Shown here: positions 23,889-32,989 of the stretch, one piece after another
Numbering within the stretch: position 1 is the first letter of the stretch
How the letters are laid out: the number at the start of each line of letters is the position of its first letter
Source of the DNA: Candidatus Poribacteria bacterium
GTDB lineage: Bacteria; Poribacteria; WGA-4E; WGA-3G
Direction: 5' to 3'
DNA: 34,085 nucleotides
Assembly: GCA_028824125.1 (NCBI GenBank)
Contig: JAPPES010000110.1
Coordinates: 1-34,085, forward strand
The notes under the pieces: model-generated
Told to the model about the DNA's origin: nothing
Seen by the model: the letters and a program-made list of their open reading frames with translations, nothing else
Databases searched by the model: none
Position numbers and translations under genes: made by a program

Positions 23889-24849
23889 TTTCTTTCATTC
23901 GGTTTTTTACTGCGGTTGCACCAATTAATCTACCTGTGGCTATTTTCAAGCTGCGTCTATTTCGACGTTGTTTGATACTGTTCCACAATAACCCACGGTT
24001 CGGCGCAAAAGCGATTGAAATTCCCACCATAGCCGTTGCACAGAGAATAATTGTTGGACCGGTGGGGATGCGGATTGGGCTGCTGATGATGGTGCCGCTC
24101 ACTCCAGCTAATGCCCCAAAGCATGCAGCGAGGAGTACCATCAGATTGAGCCTGTCTGTCCACTGCCGCGCAGCAACTGCTGGGGCAACTAACATTGCAC
24201 TCATTAGCACTGCCCCAACCGCTTGTAAACCGATAACAATTGCAATAACGAGCAAGCTTGTTAGCAGAATATCAAGCGCACGGATCGGCAATCCAATAGA
24301 TGCAGCAAACCCTTCATCAAAAATGAGAAGTTTCAGTTCTTTCCAAAAAATAAGCATTATAATAAGAGCAATCCCGCCAAGTATACCGATTGTTAGCACA
24401 TCACGTTTTAAGATTGTGGCAGCTTGCCCGAAGATAAAATCATCCAAACCTGCCTGATTAGCATTGCCACTACGCTGTATAAGCGAAAGCAACACCATAC
24501 CAAACCCGAAAAAAGTAGATAGCACGAGACCAAATGCGCTATCATATTTGATGCGTGTCAGTCTAACAATACTTAAAATAATCAGTGCGCCTAACCACCC
24601 CGCGATTGCTGCACCAAGCACCAGAAGCAACGGAGTCTTGCTGCCTGTTAGCAAAAATGCGATCGCAATGCCGGGGAGTGCAGCGTGTGAAATTACATCG
24701 CCGAGGAGACTTTGCCTGCGCAAAACAGCATAAGTACCAAGCGCACCACTCACTGTACCAAGTAGGGCAGCACCACTTGTTACAATCATTAAGGTATAAT
24801 CAAAACGGGTTAGAAAGTAAAAATGTTCCATGATTTGAACAGGGGACAC
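23869..24849 (-). CDS. Metal ABC transporter permease (ABC-3 family)
   Basis: A 326-residue permease with eight or nine membrane helices of the Mn/Zn ABC-3 family. The hallmark LRRQSLLGDVISHAALPGIAIAF is near residues 43-66 and GLQAVGAVLMSAMLVAPAVAARQW falls mid-chain. A short basic tail (QRRNRRSLKIATG) follows. It is the first of two permeases, as in mntC-mntD or troC-troD, so the transporter is probably a heterodimer. The GTG at 24849 and the ATG at 24831 are both possible starts; neither has a good ribosome-binding site. It lies 41 bases after the ATPase gene. Confidence 0.9.
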   Translation of the reverse strand: MSPVQIMEHFYFLTRFDYTLMIVTSGAALLGTVSGALGTYAVLRRQSLLGDVISHAALPGIAIAFLLTGSKTPLLLVLGAAIAGWLGALIILSIVRLTRIKYDSAFGLVLSTFFGFGMVLLSLIQRSGNANQAGLDDFIFGQAATILKRDVLTIGILGGIALIIMLIFWKELKLLIFDEGFAASIGLPIRALDILLTSLLVIAIVIGLQAVGAVLMSAMLVAPAVAARQWTDRLNLMVLLAACFGALAGVSGTIISSPIRIPTGPTIILCATAMVGISIAFAPNRGLLWNSIKQRRNRRSLKIATGRLIGATAVKNRMKENDTRRS

Positions 24850-24890
24850 GGAAATCGCGGTTGAAACCGCTCCAACAAAGCCGCGTATAT

Positions 24891-25634
24891 TTATCGGTTT
24901 TTCATGAAGGCAATTCGTCCGCCGTAAGTTTCGCGTAAATTTTCAGGGGTAAACGTTTCGTCAACGGGCCCGCTGGCAATTCGGCGGATGTTTAATAACG
25001 TTACCCAATCGAAATAGTCGGTTACAGTTTGCAAATCATGATGTACCACGACGACTGTTTTGCCATTTTCACGGAGTTCCTGAAGTAAAGTAACGATAGC
25101 GCGTTCGGTGGTCGCATCTACGCCTTGAAAGGGTTCATCCATCAAGTATACTGTGGCATCTTGAACAAGCGCGCGTGCAAGGAAAACACGCTGTTGTTGC
25201 CCTCCAGAGAGTTGGCTAATCTGCCGGTTGGTATACTTTTCCATTCCAACTCTTTCCAATGCGTTCATCGCCAGTTCGCGTTCCTGCTTTCCTGGACGTT
25301 TAATCCAACCGAGAGCGCCATATCTTCCCATCATCACAACATCCAGGACGCTTGTCGGAAAATCCCAGTCAACGCTTCCCCGTTGTGGCACATAACCGAC
25401 GATTCGTCTTTGCGCATCATAAGGTTTGTTATAAATTAAGATATTCCCAGCTGCAGGGCGGACTAACCCTAAAATCGCTTTTATTAACGTTGTTTTTCCT
25501 GCTCCGTTGGGACCAACGATAGCTAAAAGCACCCCTGGCGGCACATCCAGGTCAATGTCCCACAAAACAGGCGTTTCTCTATAGGCGACTGTCAGATCAG
25601 TTACTTGAATAGCTTTTGCGTCAGGTGCTTGCAA
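24891..25634 (-). CDS. Metal ABC transporter ATP-binding protein
   Basis: A 247-residue ABC ATPase of the ZnuC/MntB/TroB family: Walker A GPNGAGKT at 41-48, signature LSGGQ at 142-146, Walker B VYLMDEP with D166 and E167, switch His H198 or H199. The Q-loop region is [14 protein letters not shown], typical of the Mn/Zn group. The start is TTG 25634, preceded by AAGGAAG. No ATG is available before the Walker A motif. It begins one base after the stop of the binding-protein gene, showing tight translational coupling. Confidence 0.92.
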   Translation of the reverse strand: MQAPDAKAIQVTDLTVAYRETPVLWDIDLDVPPGVLLAIVGPNGAGKTTLIKAILGLVRPAAGNILIYNKPYDAQRRIVGYVPQRGSVDWDFPTSVLDVVMMGRYGALGWIKRPGKQERELAMNALERVGMEKYTNRQISQLSGGQQQRVFLARALVQDATVYLMDEPFQGVDATTERAIVTLLQELRENGKTVVVVHHDLQTVTDYFDWVTLLNIRRIASGPVDETFTPENLRETYGGRIAFMKNR

Positions 25635-25635
25635 A

Positions 25636-26655
25636 TTAGTCTTCCTTTGTAGAAGCGGTTTCTCCTGTCAACGCTTGGACAATCGTCCCAATGTTGTGCC
25701 GAACCATGCCGATATAAGTGCCTTCAGGCGTTCCCTCATTACCCATAGCGTCTGAAAAGAGTTCACCACCGATTTGCACATCAAACCCTTTTGATTTCAC
25801 AGCAGCTTTTACTGCTTCAAGACTCCGCGCAGAAACAGATGATTCTACAAAAATAGCAGGAATGCGTCTTTCCGCTATAAAGTTCGCTAATTCTTGCACA
25901 TCAGCGATACTTGCTTCCGCTACAGTACTAATTCCTTGCAGCCCACGCACCTCAAAACCGTAAGCCTTCCCGAAGTAGTTAAAAGCGTCATGTGCTGTTA
26001 CGAGTACGCGTTGTTCAGGTGGCACGCGTTCTGCTTGTGTCTTCACATATTGATGTAGTTCAGAAAGTTTAGTAAGGTAATGTGCTGCATTGTTTCGGTA
26101 GACTGCCTCGCTATCTGTATCCAACTCGCTTAAGGTGTCTCGAACTGTTTCTACTACTTTCATCCAGAGTGTCACATCAAACCATAGGTGCGGGTCGGAC
26201 TGTCCTTCATATTCCGATGATGATAAAAGCAACGTCCGCTCAACACCCTCTGTTACTGCAACAGTTTTGACATCTCCTGTCATATCAGCAAGCACATCCG
26301 CCATTTTTGCTTCGAGATGTAATCCGTTATAAAAGATGATGTGCGCTGATCTGAGTCTTTTAACATCTTTAGCAGTCGGTTGGTAAAGGTGTGGGTCAAC
26401 CCCAGGTCCCATCAGGCCTATAACGTCAACCTGATCACCACCAACGTTTTTGACTATATCCGTAATCATACCAATTGTGCAAACGATACGGATTTTTTCT
26501 GCCTCTGGTGAATCCGGCGGCTTTTTTGAATCACAACCAATACTTGCCAAAAAAACGACCAGACATAGTAAGATACATACTTTATGTATCAATGATGTAA
26601 ATGTATAAAAATTTTGTGTTAACATTCTTGATAGTGACATAGGTGTTTTTAACAT
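25636..26655 (-). CDS. Manganese/zinc ABC transporter substrate-binding lipoprotein
   Basis: A 339-residue cluster A-I (ZnuA/TroA/PsaA) binding protein. A lipobox FLASIGC places the lipidated cysteine at C41 after an unusually long n-region; ATG 26625 would give a conventional signal peptide. Metal ligands by family alignment are H89 (DPHLYQPT), H156 (DPHLWFD), H222 (TAHDAFNYF) and D302 (LFSDAMG). His at the third site, as in TroA, differs from the Glu of PsaA, so both Mn and Zn are possible. No His-rich loop typical of zinc-only ZnuA is present. It begins four bases after the VIT gene. Confidence 0.9.
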   Translation of the reverse strand: MLKTPMSLSRMLTQNFYTFTSLIHKVCILLCLVVFLASIGCDSKKPPDSPEAEKIRIVCTIGMITDIVKNVGGDQVDVIGLMGPGVDPHLYQPTAKDVKRLRSAHIIFYNGLHLEAKMADVLADMTGDVKTVAVTEGVERTLLLSSSEYEGQSDPHLWFDVTLWMKVVETVRDTLSELDTDSEAVYRNNAAHYLTKLSELHQYVKTQAERVPPEQRVLVTAHDAFNYFGKAYGFEVRGLQGISTVAEASIADVQELANFIAERRIPAIFVESSVSARSLEAVKAAVKSKGFDVQIGGELFSDAMGNEGTPEGTYIGMVRHNIGTIVQALTGETASTKED

Positions 26656-26659
26656 AATT

Positions 26660-27811
26660 TCAATTTCCCAAAAAGTATATTAGGACATAACGTTCTAAAA
26701 GTTTACCAACGAGAAATCCAACCCCCGCAACGCCAAGACCAACAACAAACATATCAATTCCACTTCGAATTAAACCGCGTCCGGTGAAAAGGCTCCGCGC
26801 AGCACCGACTGCAAAGTGCGATATCATAGCTACTGAAAAAGAAATCCATATAGCAGTTTCCACGGTGGTAAATAGAAATGGAGCGACTGGAATAAATGCA
26901 CCAATTGCGGTAGCAAGTCCAGTAACCCAACCATCTTTGAATGGTGTGGTGTGGGTTTCACCGATCTTAAGCTCAGCCTGGATTTTTTCTTGTAACGCTC
27001 TTTCAGGATCGCTCATCACTTCCTTCGCAAGAAGTCTTGCCTGTTCCTTTGGGATCCCTCGGGTGGCATAAATAAGTGTGAGTTCATCTTCTTCAATGTC
27101 TGGCATGAGACGAATTTCTTCCCTCTCCATCTCAATTTCATGTTCATACACCTCCTGCTCACTCTTTGCCGCGAGGTATCCCGATGCCCCCATGGAGAGT
27201 GAGTCAGCAACTGTTCCAACAATCCCTCCCACAAGAATATGGGGGGTTTCCGAAGTCGCAGCAACAATCCCTGCGAGTAAACCAAAGTTCGCGGTTAATC
27301 CATCGTTAAAGCCGTAAACAATGTTGCCTAACATCCCTCCAGATTCAATTTTGTGCCACGGTTCATCGCTTGTGCCGGTAAGTTCCTGCAAACTTTCGGT
27401 ATGCATTGCAGACTCTTTTGCTAAATCAAGTGCTGTTTCTTTAGCGTCCACCAACGTACTGTTTCTATAAAGCGTTAGATAATCTTTAACTTCATCTGCT
27501 TCTTCGTTAAGCATCCGTGCAAGTGGAAAGGTACTGCCAAACTTACGAGCATACCAAGCCCAGAACTTTGCTTTGAAAGTCGGTTGTCCCTTCTTAATCT
27601 TGACATTGTATGAAGTCAGCATTTCCTCCCAACGTGCCACATGCCGATTTTCCACCTCAGCAAGCTCCAATAATATGTCTTTTCGGTCAGGATCGGGTTC
27701 AAGGTTTGCGAAGGCACTGTAGAGAAAATTTGCATCTATTTCATCTTGTAGATGGTGTTTCCATGTCTTGATAGTTTTGGCATCTAATTTAACTTCTTTT
27801 TGCTGTTCCAT
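26660..27811 (-). CDS. Ferritin-like/VIT1 (MbfA-type) membrane metal transporter
   Basis: A 383-residue fusion. Residues 1-150 are a ferritin-like (erythrin) four-helix domain with metal-site residues E24, E54-x-x-H57, E103-E104, E133 and H137. Residues 155-383 are a VIT1/CCC1 domain with about five membrane helices (GGMLGNIVYGFNDGLTANFGLLAGI; GTVADSLSMGASGYLAAKSEQE). Bacterial MbfA proteins of this plan export iron or manganese. Encoding an exporter in the same operon as an importer suggests that the regulator controls metal balance both ways. AAGGA precedes the ATG. It begins 12 bases after the regulator gene. Confidence 0.92.
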   Translation of the reverse strand: MEQQKEVKLDAKTIKTWKHHLQDEIDANFLYSAFANLEPDPDRKDILLELAEVENRHVARWEEMLTSYNVKIKKGQPTFKAKFWAWYARKFGSTFPLARMLNEEADEVKDYLTLYRNSTLVDAKETALDLAKESAMHTESLQELTGTSDEPWHKIESGGMLGNIVYGFNDGLTANFGLLAGIVAATSETPHILVGGIVGTVADSLSMGASGYLAAKSEQEVYEHEIEMEREEIRLMPDIEEDELTLIYATRGIPKEQARLLAKEVMSDPERALQEKIQAELKIGETHTTPFKDGWVTGLATAIGAFIPVAPFLFTTVETAIWISFSVAMISHFAVGAARSLFTGRGLIRSGIDMFVVGLGVAGVGFLVGKLLERYVLIYFLGN

Positions 27812-27823
27812 TTTTTATCCTTC

Positions 27824-28486
27824 TTATGTTTCTTGTACATTACTAACGAATATATTTTTAGCAACCTCACGTCCAATTACCGCTTGCTGTCCAGCAATAT
27901 CAATAGTGAAGGGGCCTTCAAATGGAGCAACTTCAATCACCCGAAACGCTGTGCCAGGGTAAAGATTAAAACTACCAAGATGTCGGAGCAACGCTGAATC
28001 ATTGTCGTTTACCTCAGCAACAACGCAGGATTGTCCGTTCCGCAACTCTGTCATCGGAATGGAGAGTGTTTTCGGCACAACACCGTTTTTATCCGGTATA
28101 GGTGAACCGTGTGGATCAGCAGTCGGATAGCCAAGAAACGCATCCATCCGCGCCTCCACATCTTCTGAAATCACATGCTCTAACTTTTCTGCTTCCTCAT
28201 GCACGCCATCCCACGGCACACCGAGCGCTTTGAATAGATAAAGTTCTAACAGACGATGGTGTCGGATAATTTCAAGCGCAATGGCTTTTCCTGCATCCGT
28301 AAGTGTAACACCTTGATAACGTTCATGACTCACGAGGTTCATGCTCTTCAGTTTTTTGATCATCCCTGTTGCAGACGCTGGTTTAACGTCAAGATATTCT
28401 GCCAGAATACCGGTTGAAACTTTGCCACCCTTCTCTTGTAATTTATAGATTGACTTGAGGTAGTCCTCAGCCGCTTGTGTCAGCAT
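27824..28486 (-). CDS. DtxR/MntR-family metal-dependent repressor
   Basis: A 220-residue three-domain repressor: winged helix (1-65), dimerisation and metal domain (66-125) and SH3-like FeoA domain (about 140-218). Aligning AEDYLKSIY and GVHEEAEKLEHV to DtxR puts Asp8 at the Met10 position and Glu100 at the Cys102 position, the pair found in MntR and tied to manganese selectivity. H76, E103 and H104 complete the site. ATG 28486, with GGAAAG upstream, is the family start; the TTG at 28516 is rejected. First gene of the metal operon and probably autoregulated through the palindromes in its leader. Confidence 0.92.
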   Translation of the reverse strand: MLTQAAEDYLKSIYKLQEKGGKVSTGILAEYLDVKPASATGMIKKLKSMNLVSHERYQGVTLTDAGKAIALEIIRHHRLLELYLFKALGVPWDGVHEEAEKLEHVISEDVEARMDAFLGYPTADPHGSPIPDKNGVVPKTLSIPMTELRNGQSCVVAEVNDNDSALLRHLGSFNLYPGTAFRVIEVAPFEGPFTIDIAGQQAVIGREVAKNIFVSNVQET

Positions 28487-28545
28487 TAGTCTTTCCAATC
28501 CGCAAGGAATACGCAACGAACATAATCCCTAATTTTGCGGTATTT

Positions 28546-28561
28546 GGTAGGATAACCTACC
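28546..28561. promoter_or_regulatory. Second DtxR-type operator palindrome in the leader
   Basis: GGTAGG-ATAA-CCTACC, perfect 6-bp arms with a 4-bp centre, the same geometry as the box at 28611. It lies 65 bp downstream of that box in the transcribed leader. Confidence 0.55.
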
Positions 28562-28610
28562 TGAATTTAGGCAATATATATCAAAATTGTTGTAAACATT
28601 GAGAAATTAT

Positions 28611-28626
28611 TTTAGGCATACCTAAA
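28611..28626. promoter_or_regulatory. DtxR/MntR-type operator at the transcription start
   Basis: TTTAGG-CATA-CCTAAA is a perfect inverted repeat resembling DtxR/IdeR/SirR boxes (TTAGG...CCTAA). It touches the -10 element and covers the expected transcription start, so bound repressor would block RNA polymerase. Confidence 0.75.
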
Positions 28627-28654
28627 TTATATATTAATATGCAACTAATGTCAA
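28626..28654 (-). promoter_or_regulatory. Perfect consensus promoter of the metal operon
   Basis: On the minus strand TTGACA (28649-28654) and TATAAT (28626-28631) are 17 bases apart. The leader to ATG 28486 is about 130 bases long and contains both palindromes. Confidence 0.85.
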
Positions 28655-28713
28655 GAAAATTTTTGTATTTCACAATTAGTATTTGTGAGATTGAACCTTG
28701 AACAAACTGATAT

Positions 28714-29967
28714 TTAATTCCTACTAAACTGCGTTAGATAATTTCCGATCTTATCCTGAATTCCTCGCGCCGTTGCCGCAGATCCAAAATAATGGCTAAT
28801 AAGAATACCGAATGCCAACACCTCACCATCTGCCGTTATGGTATAACCAGCAAGTGCAGAAACACCGCTTAACGTGCCTGTTTTCGCGCGCAGCACCTTT
28901 TCAGCATACATCCCTTGCATCCGATTTTTTAAAGTGCCGTCTACACCAGCAATTGGGAGTGATGCCATAAATTCCGATATTAATTCAAAATTGTGGGACA
29001 TATAGACAAGCAGCTTTGTGAGCAATTCGGTGTTAAGCAGATTGTACCGAGAAAGTCCTGAACCATCAACGAACCGATGTGTTGGGGGTTCATCCATAAT
29101 TTCACCTAAAAATTCAGTAACAACCTCCCTGCCCTTTCTCCACGTTCCCGGTTTACCCTTCATCTCAGATCCAATTGTTTTAAATAACATCTCAGCAATC
29201 CAGTTGTCACTCGGTTTGTTCATTAATTTGATAATGTCGGCAAGTGGTGGTGATAGATGTGTAGCAACACTGTGCGCATCCGGTGGCACTGTGCCTAAGA
29301 CAACTTCTCCTATTACGTTGATATTTTTTTCCATCAGTGTGGTTTTCAGGAGATGTCCACAGGCAATCGCTCTGCTGCCCGTACCTGTTTCAGGTTCAAT
29401 GTTTCGGATACTTAGCGCGCTAATCTGAAGCGGTCTATCATCCCACATCCATCCCGGGCCTTCACGGACAGTGTCAAGATAAGTTTCGTCAACAACAATG
29501 TTACCTTCTATTGACGTTATGTTGGATTGGACTAACGCATTCGCTAATTTGACTATATCGTCAGACTGAAGTACCGGATCGGCTTTACCTTTGAGATAAA
29601 TGTTTTCTACGACTTGTGTGTCTGTTGCCGTATCAGTATAAAGTTTTGTTTCAAACTGGTAGTTCGATCCAAGTTTCGCCAAGGCGGTTGCTGCCGTAAA
29701 CAGTTTCGTCGTGGAAGCGGGGTGGTGTAATTTTTGTGCGTTTTTAGCGTAAATCACCTCTCTCGTTTCAACTGCAACGACTTTTATGCCGATGCTTGCA
29801 GTTGTAAACAAAGCATCTTGCAGTACGGAATCAATATCAGCTTGTAATCTTTCAAATGGATCGATAGAAGTTGTTGTTGGTTGTGTTTCAACAGGTTTTG
29901 TTCCCGGTATTGCACAACTTGACAGTAACAACATACAGCAGATAAGAAACGTGATATAGGTCTTCAT
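28714..29967 (-). CDS. dacB: D-alanyl-D-alanine carboxypeptidase/endopeptidase (PBP4, S13 family), lipoprotein
   Basis: A 417-residue S13-family penicillin-binding protein. Active-site motifs are S85-x-x-K88 (PASTTK), S253-D-N255 (KPSDNW) and K362-T-G364 (AKTGTLSG). The signal peptide ends in LLLSSC, so it is a lipoprotein (C18). It trims or cleaves peptidoglycan cross-links in the periplasm. The region between the SxxK and SxN motifs carries the S13 insertion (ADPVLQSDD, TYLD, GPGWMWDD), shorter than in E. coli DacB, so it is a compact version. Separate from the metal operon by 227 bases. Confidence 0.92.
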   Translation of the reverse strand: MKTYITFLICCMLLLSSCAIPGTKPVETQPTTTSIDPFERLQADIDSVLQDALFTTASIGIKVVAVETREVIYAKNAQKLHHPASTTKLFTAATALAKLGSNYQFETKLYTDTATDTQVVENIYLKGKADPVLQSDDIVKLANALVQSNITSIEGNIVVDETYLDTVREGPGWMWDDRPLQISALSIRNIEPETGTGSRAIACGHLLKTTLMEKNINVIGEVVLGTVPPDAHSVATHLSPPLADIIKLMNKPSDNWIAEMLFKTIGSEMKGKPGTWRKGREVVTEFLGEIMDEPPTHRFVDGSGLSRYNLLNTELLTKLLVYMSHNFELISEFMASLPIAGVDGTLKNRMQGMYAEKVLRAKTGTLSGVSALAGYTITADGEVLAFGILISHYFGSAATARGIQDKIGNYLTQFSRN

Positions 29968-30076
29968 GATTTATGGTAGCAAAAATTTGCGGATATCCAC
30001 AATATCGTTATTGAGAAAATCATTGAACGTCAAGTTCCTTACTCTTACTGGTGACTATTGTGCCGATGCTTTTTGT

Positions 30077-30105
30077 TTGAAAAACTTCGTGAAAGGTGTT
30101 AAAAT
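30077..30105 (+). promoter_or_regulatory. Promoter of the retropepsin-like gene
   Basis: TTGAAA at 30077-30082 and TAAAAT at 30100-30105 have a 17-base spacer, 27 bases before the start codon. Confidence 0.6.
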
Positions 30106-30132
30106 AGTATCAAAAAACAAGGTGGACTGAAA

Positions 30133-30558
30133 ATGAGACATACAGCAAAAATAGAACTCGCAAACAACGATGAGCTCACTTTAGTCCGAGCTGGCTATAT
30201 GAATCCTGAAGAAGTGCGGCGGATTACTATTGAAGATGCACTCGTTGATACTGGCGCAACGCGTCTCGGTTTACCGCCATCACTTATTGAGCAACTTGGA
30301 TTAGCACCATTTCGAAGTGAGCAGGTGCGTACTGTCAACGGTATTACAGAGCTCTGGATCTATTCACCCGTACAATTCAAGATTTTAGAACGTGAAGGAA
30401 TCACGACCGTCATGGGTGTCCCTGAGGGCACACCTATTCTCATTGGACATATACTGTTAGAAGACCTTGACCTCTGTCTTGACATGAAGAAGGGACTGAT
30501 CTATAATCCGGCACATGACGGCGAATGGATGACAGAACTTTATTATAGTCAAATCTGA
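30133..30558 (+). CDS. Retropepsin-like (clan AA) aspartic protease family protein
   Basis: A 141-residue single-lobe aspartyl protease fold. The catalytic motif is D39-T-G-A in ALVDTGATRLGLP. ILIGHILLEDLDLCLD matches the second conserved element of this group, seen as hydrophobic-G-x-x-x-L-E-D. Single-lobe retropepsins work as homodimers. There is no signal peptide, so it is cytoplasmic or membrane-free. Proteins of this type are common in cyanobacteria and environmental bacteria and their substrates are unknown. AGGTGG lies before the ATG. Convergent with the thioredoxin gene, 30 bases away. Confidence 0.82.
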   Translation: MRHTAKIELANNDELTLVRAGYMNPEEVRRITIEDALVDTGATRLGLPPSLIEQLGLAPFRSEQVRTVNGITELWIYSPVQFKILEREGITTVMGVPEGTPILIGHILLEDLDLCLDMKKGLIYNPAHDGEWMTELYYSQI

Positions 30559-30588
30559 AATATCTGATGCGTTCTTCGGCTACTCGTT

Positions 30589-32910
30589 CTATTCTTTAGA
30601 GTGAAACAGCGCTTCGTCAATTTCAGCGTTCAACTTAATGTCCGTGATTAAAGTTTCCCGATGTTCAAAGGATTTTGTAGTACGATGATGCGCGATTTTA
30701 ATACCATCTATATCGCGATAATCATCGAATAACGTTTCTGCATTTTCCGTTTCCCTTCCCATCTCAACACTATAATTGTACTGCACCACATAGCGAGTTT
30801 CGTCACTAATAAAGATTTTGAGTTCTTTGCCGGAAGGTTGTGTAACAAGAAGGACAGATGTAGGGGTGCCTTTTACATTCAATGTTCCCACAAATTTAAT
30901 GGGAATCTTGTTTTGTGACAGGTTTGCCAGAAGCCAAATCGGTTCTCGGAAAAGACTATCTTTAAAGTAATCAACAAAAGATTCAGCAGTCTTCTGTGGA
31001 ATTGGTTTGCCCACTCCATCTGTTTGCAGGAATAAAGAATCACCATCAAAGATGATACTTTCTACACTGCCGCTTCTGTGCCAATCGTTGCGGAATTTGT
31101 TAGTGTAATAATAAGTTTTGTTCTGTCCCTCATCCTGCACGGAATCATCAGAGAAGTGTTCAAAGCTTCGAGATTCCATCACTATGTTTTTCACTGCTTG
31201 CAGTTTCTCAAGTCCACCGTGTGCAGCCACAGCAGCATCAATGATTTCTTTGACTTTAGCATCTACTTTTTGGTTATCTGCAGGAGAATCGGCGGGCGTT
31301 TTTTCGGGTAGAGAGGGATTAGGAGGTTTCGCAAGATTTTCCTTCACCAATTCAGCTACGGCAGATTCAACATCAAAACCACCGAGACTTGCTTTTCGGA
31401 TAACACCCTCACCGTCAATCAAAAAGGCCGTTGGGATTCCTATTATCCCGTATAGATTTCTCAATTTACGATTTTCATCCCAAGTGTGAATCCAGCCAAG
31501 CTCTTCTTTCTCAATGTATGCTTCAAGCGGTGCTTTTGATTTATCTGAGCTAATGCCGATAATCTGAAACTTCTGATCTTTGTGCTTTTCATAAGTCTTC
31601 TTAATTTTAGGCATCTCAGCTATACAGGGACCACACCATGTTGCCCAGAAGTCAAGAAGCACAACTTGACCTCTATATTTTTTCAAGGAGAGTTCTTTCC
31701 CTTTCAAATCCACCACCTCAAAATCTGGGGCAGGTTTGCCGACCCACTCATTCATTTTTGTTGTGGGAGACTGAAGTGATTCGATTTTTTGAGAAGCAGG
31801 ACTCGGTTTAATAAGTTTTGTTGCAGGGATTGACTTCGATTGTGAATTAGATTCAGAAGTTTGAGTGGAAGGATCCGCAAGTTTCGTAAGATTTTCTCCT
31901 ACCAATTCAGCAACGGCAGTTTCAAGCGAATGCCCACGGAGGTTTGTCTTACGAATGACACCTTCGCCGTCAATTAGAAAGATTGATGGAATTCCCCGCA
32001 CCCCATATTGAGCCGTTATCTTTTGACTTTGATCCCAATAGTGAATCCATGCAAGATTTTCCCTTTCAATGAACGTTTCAAGTGGTTGTTTTGACCCGTC
32101 AAGGCTAATGCCAATAATCTGAAACTTCTGATCTTTGTACTTTTCATAAGTTCTTTTAACGTTGGGTAACTCCTTGAGGCAAGGTCCACACCATGTTGCC
32201 CAGAAGTCAAGAAGCACAACTTGACCTCTGTATTTTTTCAAGGAGAGTTCTTCCCCCTTCAAATCCTTTACCTGAAAATCCGGTGCAGGTTTACCGATCC
32301 ATTCACTCGGATTTGAACTTGCCACAGGAGGCTTATGCAATCTACCTTTCCGTGAGGTTCTGTCCTGCTCCAGAATCTTTTTGGCTTGCTTTGCATACGA
32401 TCCTGAACTGTACTTCGGATGCTCTATCAGTTTTTTATAGGTCTCATCAGCTTTATCATGTTTGCCGAGTTTATCGTAAGCCATACCTAATTCATACAGA
32501 CTGGGAGAAACCCAACGCTTCTCCGGATGTTCCTTGATGAATTTCTCAAAAACTGCAATACCTTCTTCAACACGTCCCAATTGAACTAAGGCGTAACCGA
32601 GATAATAGTATACTTGATCCACACGTTTGTATTCCGGGAATGCGTCAACAAAATCGGTTGACTTCTGGACTAACGCCTTTAATTCTTCTGGCGCATCCTT
32701 GTTGGCGCTTCCTTTATAAATTGCCTTTATTTCTTCATACTTGTCCCTTATTTCCTTCGGACTCACATTTGTTTCGGTTTGTGTTGAATCAGCGCTGACA
32801 AGGTTAGCAGAGAAACCGAGCAGCACAACAATCGCAAGAATACTAATGGTGCAAACAGAGACACTATTATTTTGTCTGTGATTGAACGTTGTTTGATTTC
32901 GGATAAACAT
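30589..32910 (-). CDS. Exported TPR - thioredoxin - thioredoxin - LolA-like protein
   Basis: A 773-residue exported protein. A hydrophobic signal near residues 20-38 ends in ADS. Three TPR-like repeats follow (about 70-165). Then come two TlpA/AhpC-like thioredoxin domains with WCGPC at residues 240-244 and 425-429. A C-terminal domain (about 545-773) resembles LolA/outer-membrane lipoprotein-sorting folds (AHGGLEKLQAVKN, YRDIDGIKIAHH). The two thioredoxin domains are nearly identical in DNA over stretches of 70 bases. ATG 32910 with GGAGG seven bases upstream is used; the frame open to 33084 overlaps the neighbouring gene. Likely a periplasmic disulfide-handling or cell-envelope protein. Confidence 0.85.
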   Translation of the reverse strand: MFIRNQTTFNHRQNNSVSVCTISILAIVVLLGFSANLVSADSTQTETNVSPKEIRDKYEEIKAIYKGSANKDAPEELKALVQKSTDFVDAFPEYKRVDQVYYYLGYALVQLGRVEEGIAVFEKFIKEHPEKRWVSPSLYELGMAYDKLGKHDKADETYKKLIEHPKYSSGSYAKQAKKILEQDRTSRKGRLHKPPVASSNPSEWIGKPAPDFQVKDLKGEELSLKKYRGQVVLLDFWATWCGPCLKELPNVKRTYEKYKDQKFQIIGISLDGSKQPLETFIERENLAWIHYWDQSQKITAQYGVRGIPSIFLIDGEGVIRKTNLRGHSLETAVAELVGENLTKLADPSTQTSESNSQSKSIPATKLIKPSPASQKIESLQSPTTKMNEWVGKPAPDFEVVDLKGKELSLKKYRGQVVLLDFWATWCGPCIAEMPKIKKTYEKHKDQKFQIIGISSDKSKAPLEAYIEKEELGWIHTWDENRKLRNLYGIIGIPTAFLIDGEGVIRKASLGGFDVESAVAELVKENLAKPPNPSLPEKTPADSPADNQKVDAKVKEIIDAAVAAHGGLEKLQAVKNIVMESRSFEHFSDDSVQDEGQNKTYYYTNKFRNDWHRSGSVESIIFDGDSLFLQTDGVGKPIPQKTAESFVDYFKDSLFREPIWLLANLSQNKIPIKFVGTLNVKGTPTSVLLVTQPSGKELKIFISDETRYVVQYNYSVEMGRETENAETLFDDYRDIDGIKIAHHRTTKSFEHRETLITDIKLNAEIDEALFHSKE

Positions 32911-32989
32911 CGTATACCTCCTCAGATTTGTGAAATCCTGAATGTGCTTTTGATTGTTGAACAGCGACTGTGTCCGTCTAATCAGTCTT

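Noticed and set aside
26660..27811. Rubrerythrin or plain ferritin
   Set aside because: The ferritin-like part is only the first 150 residues; the rest is a multi-helix VIT1/CCC1 membrane domain.
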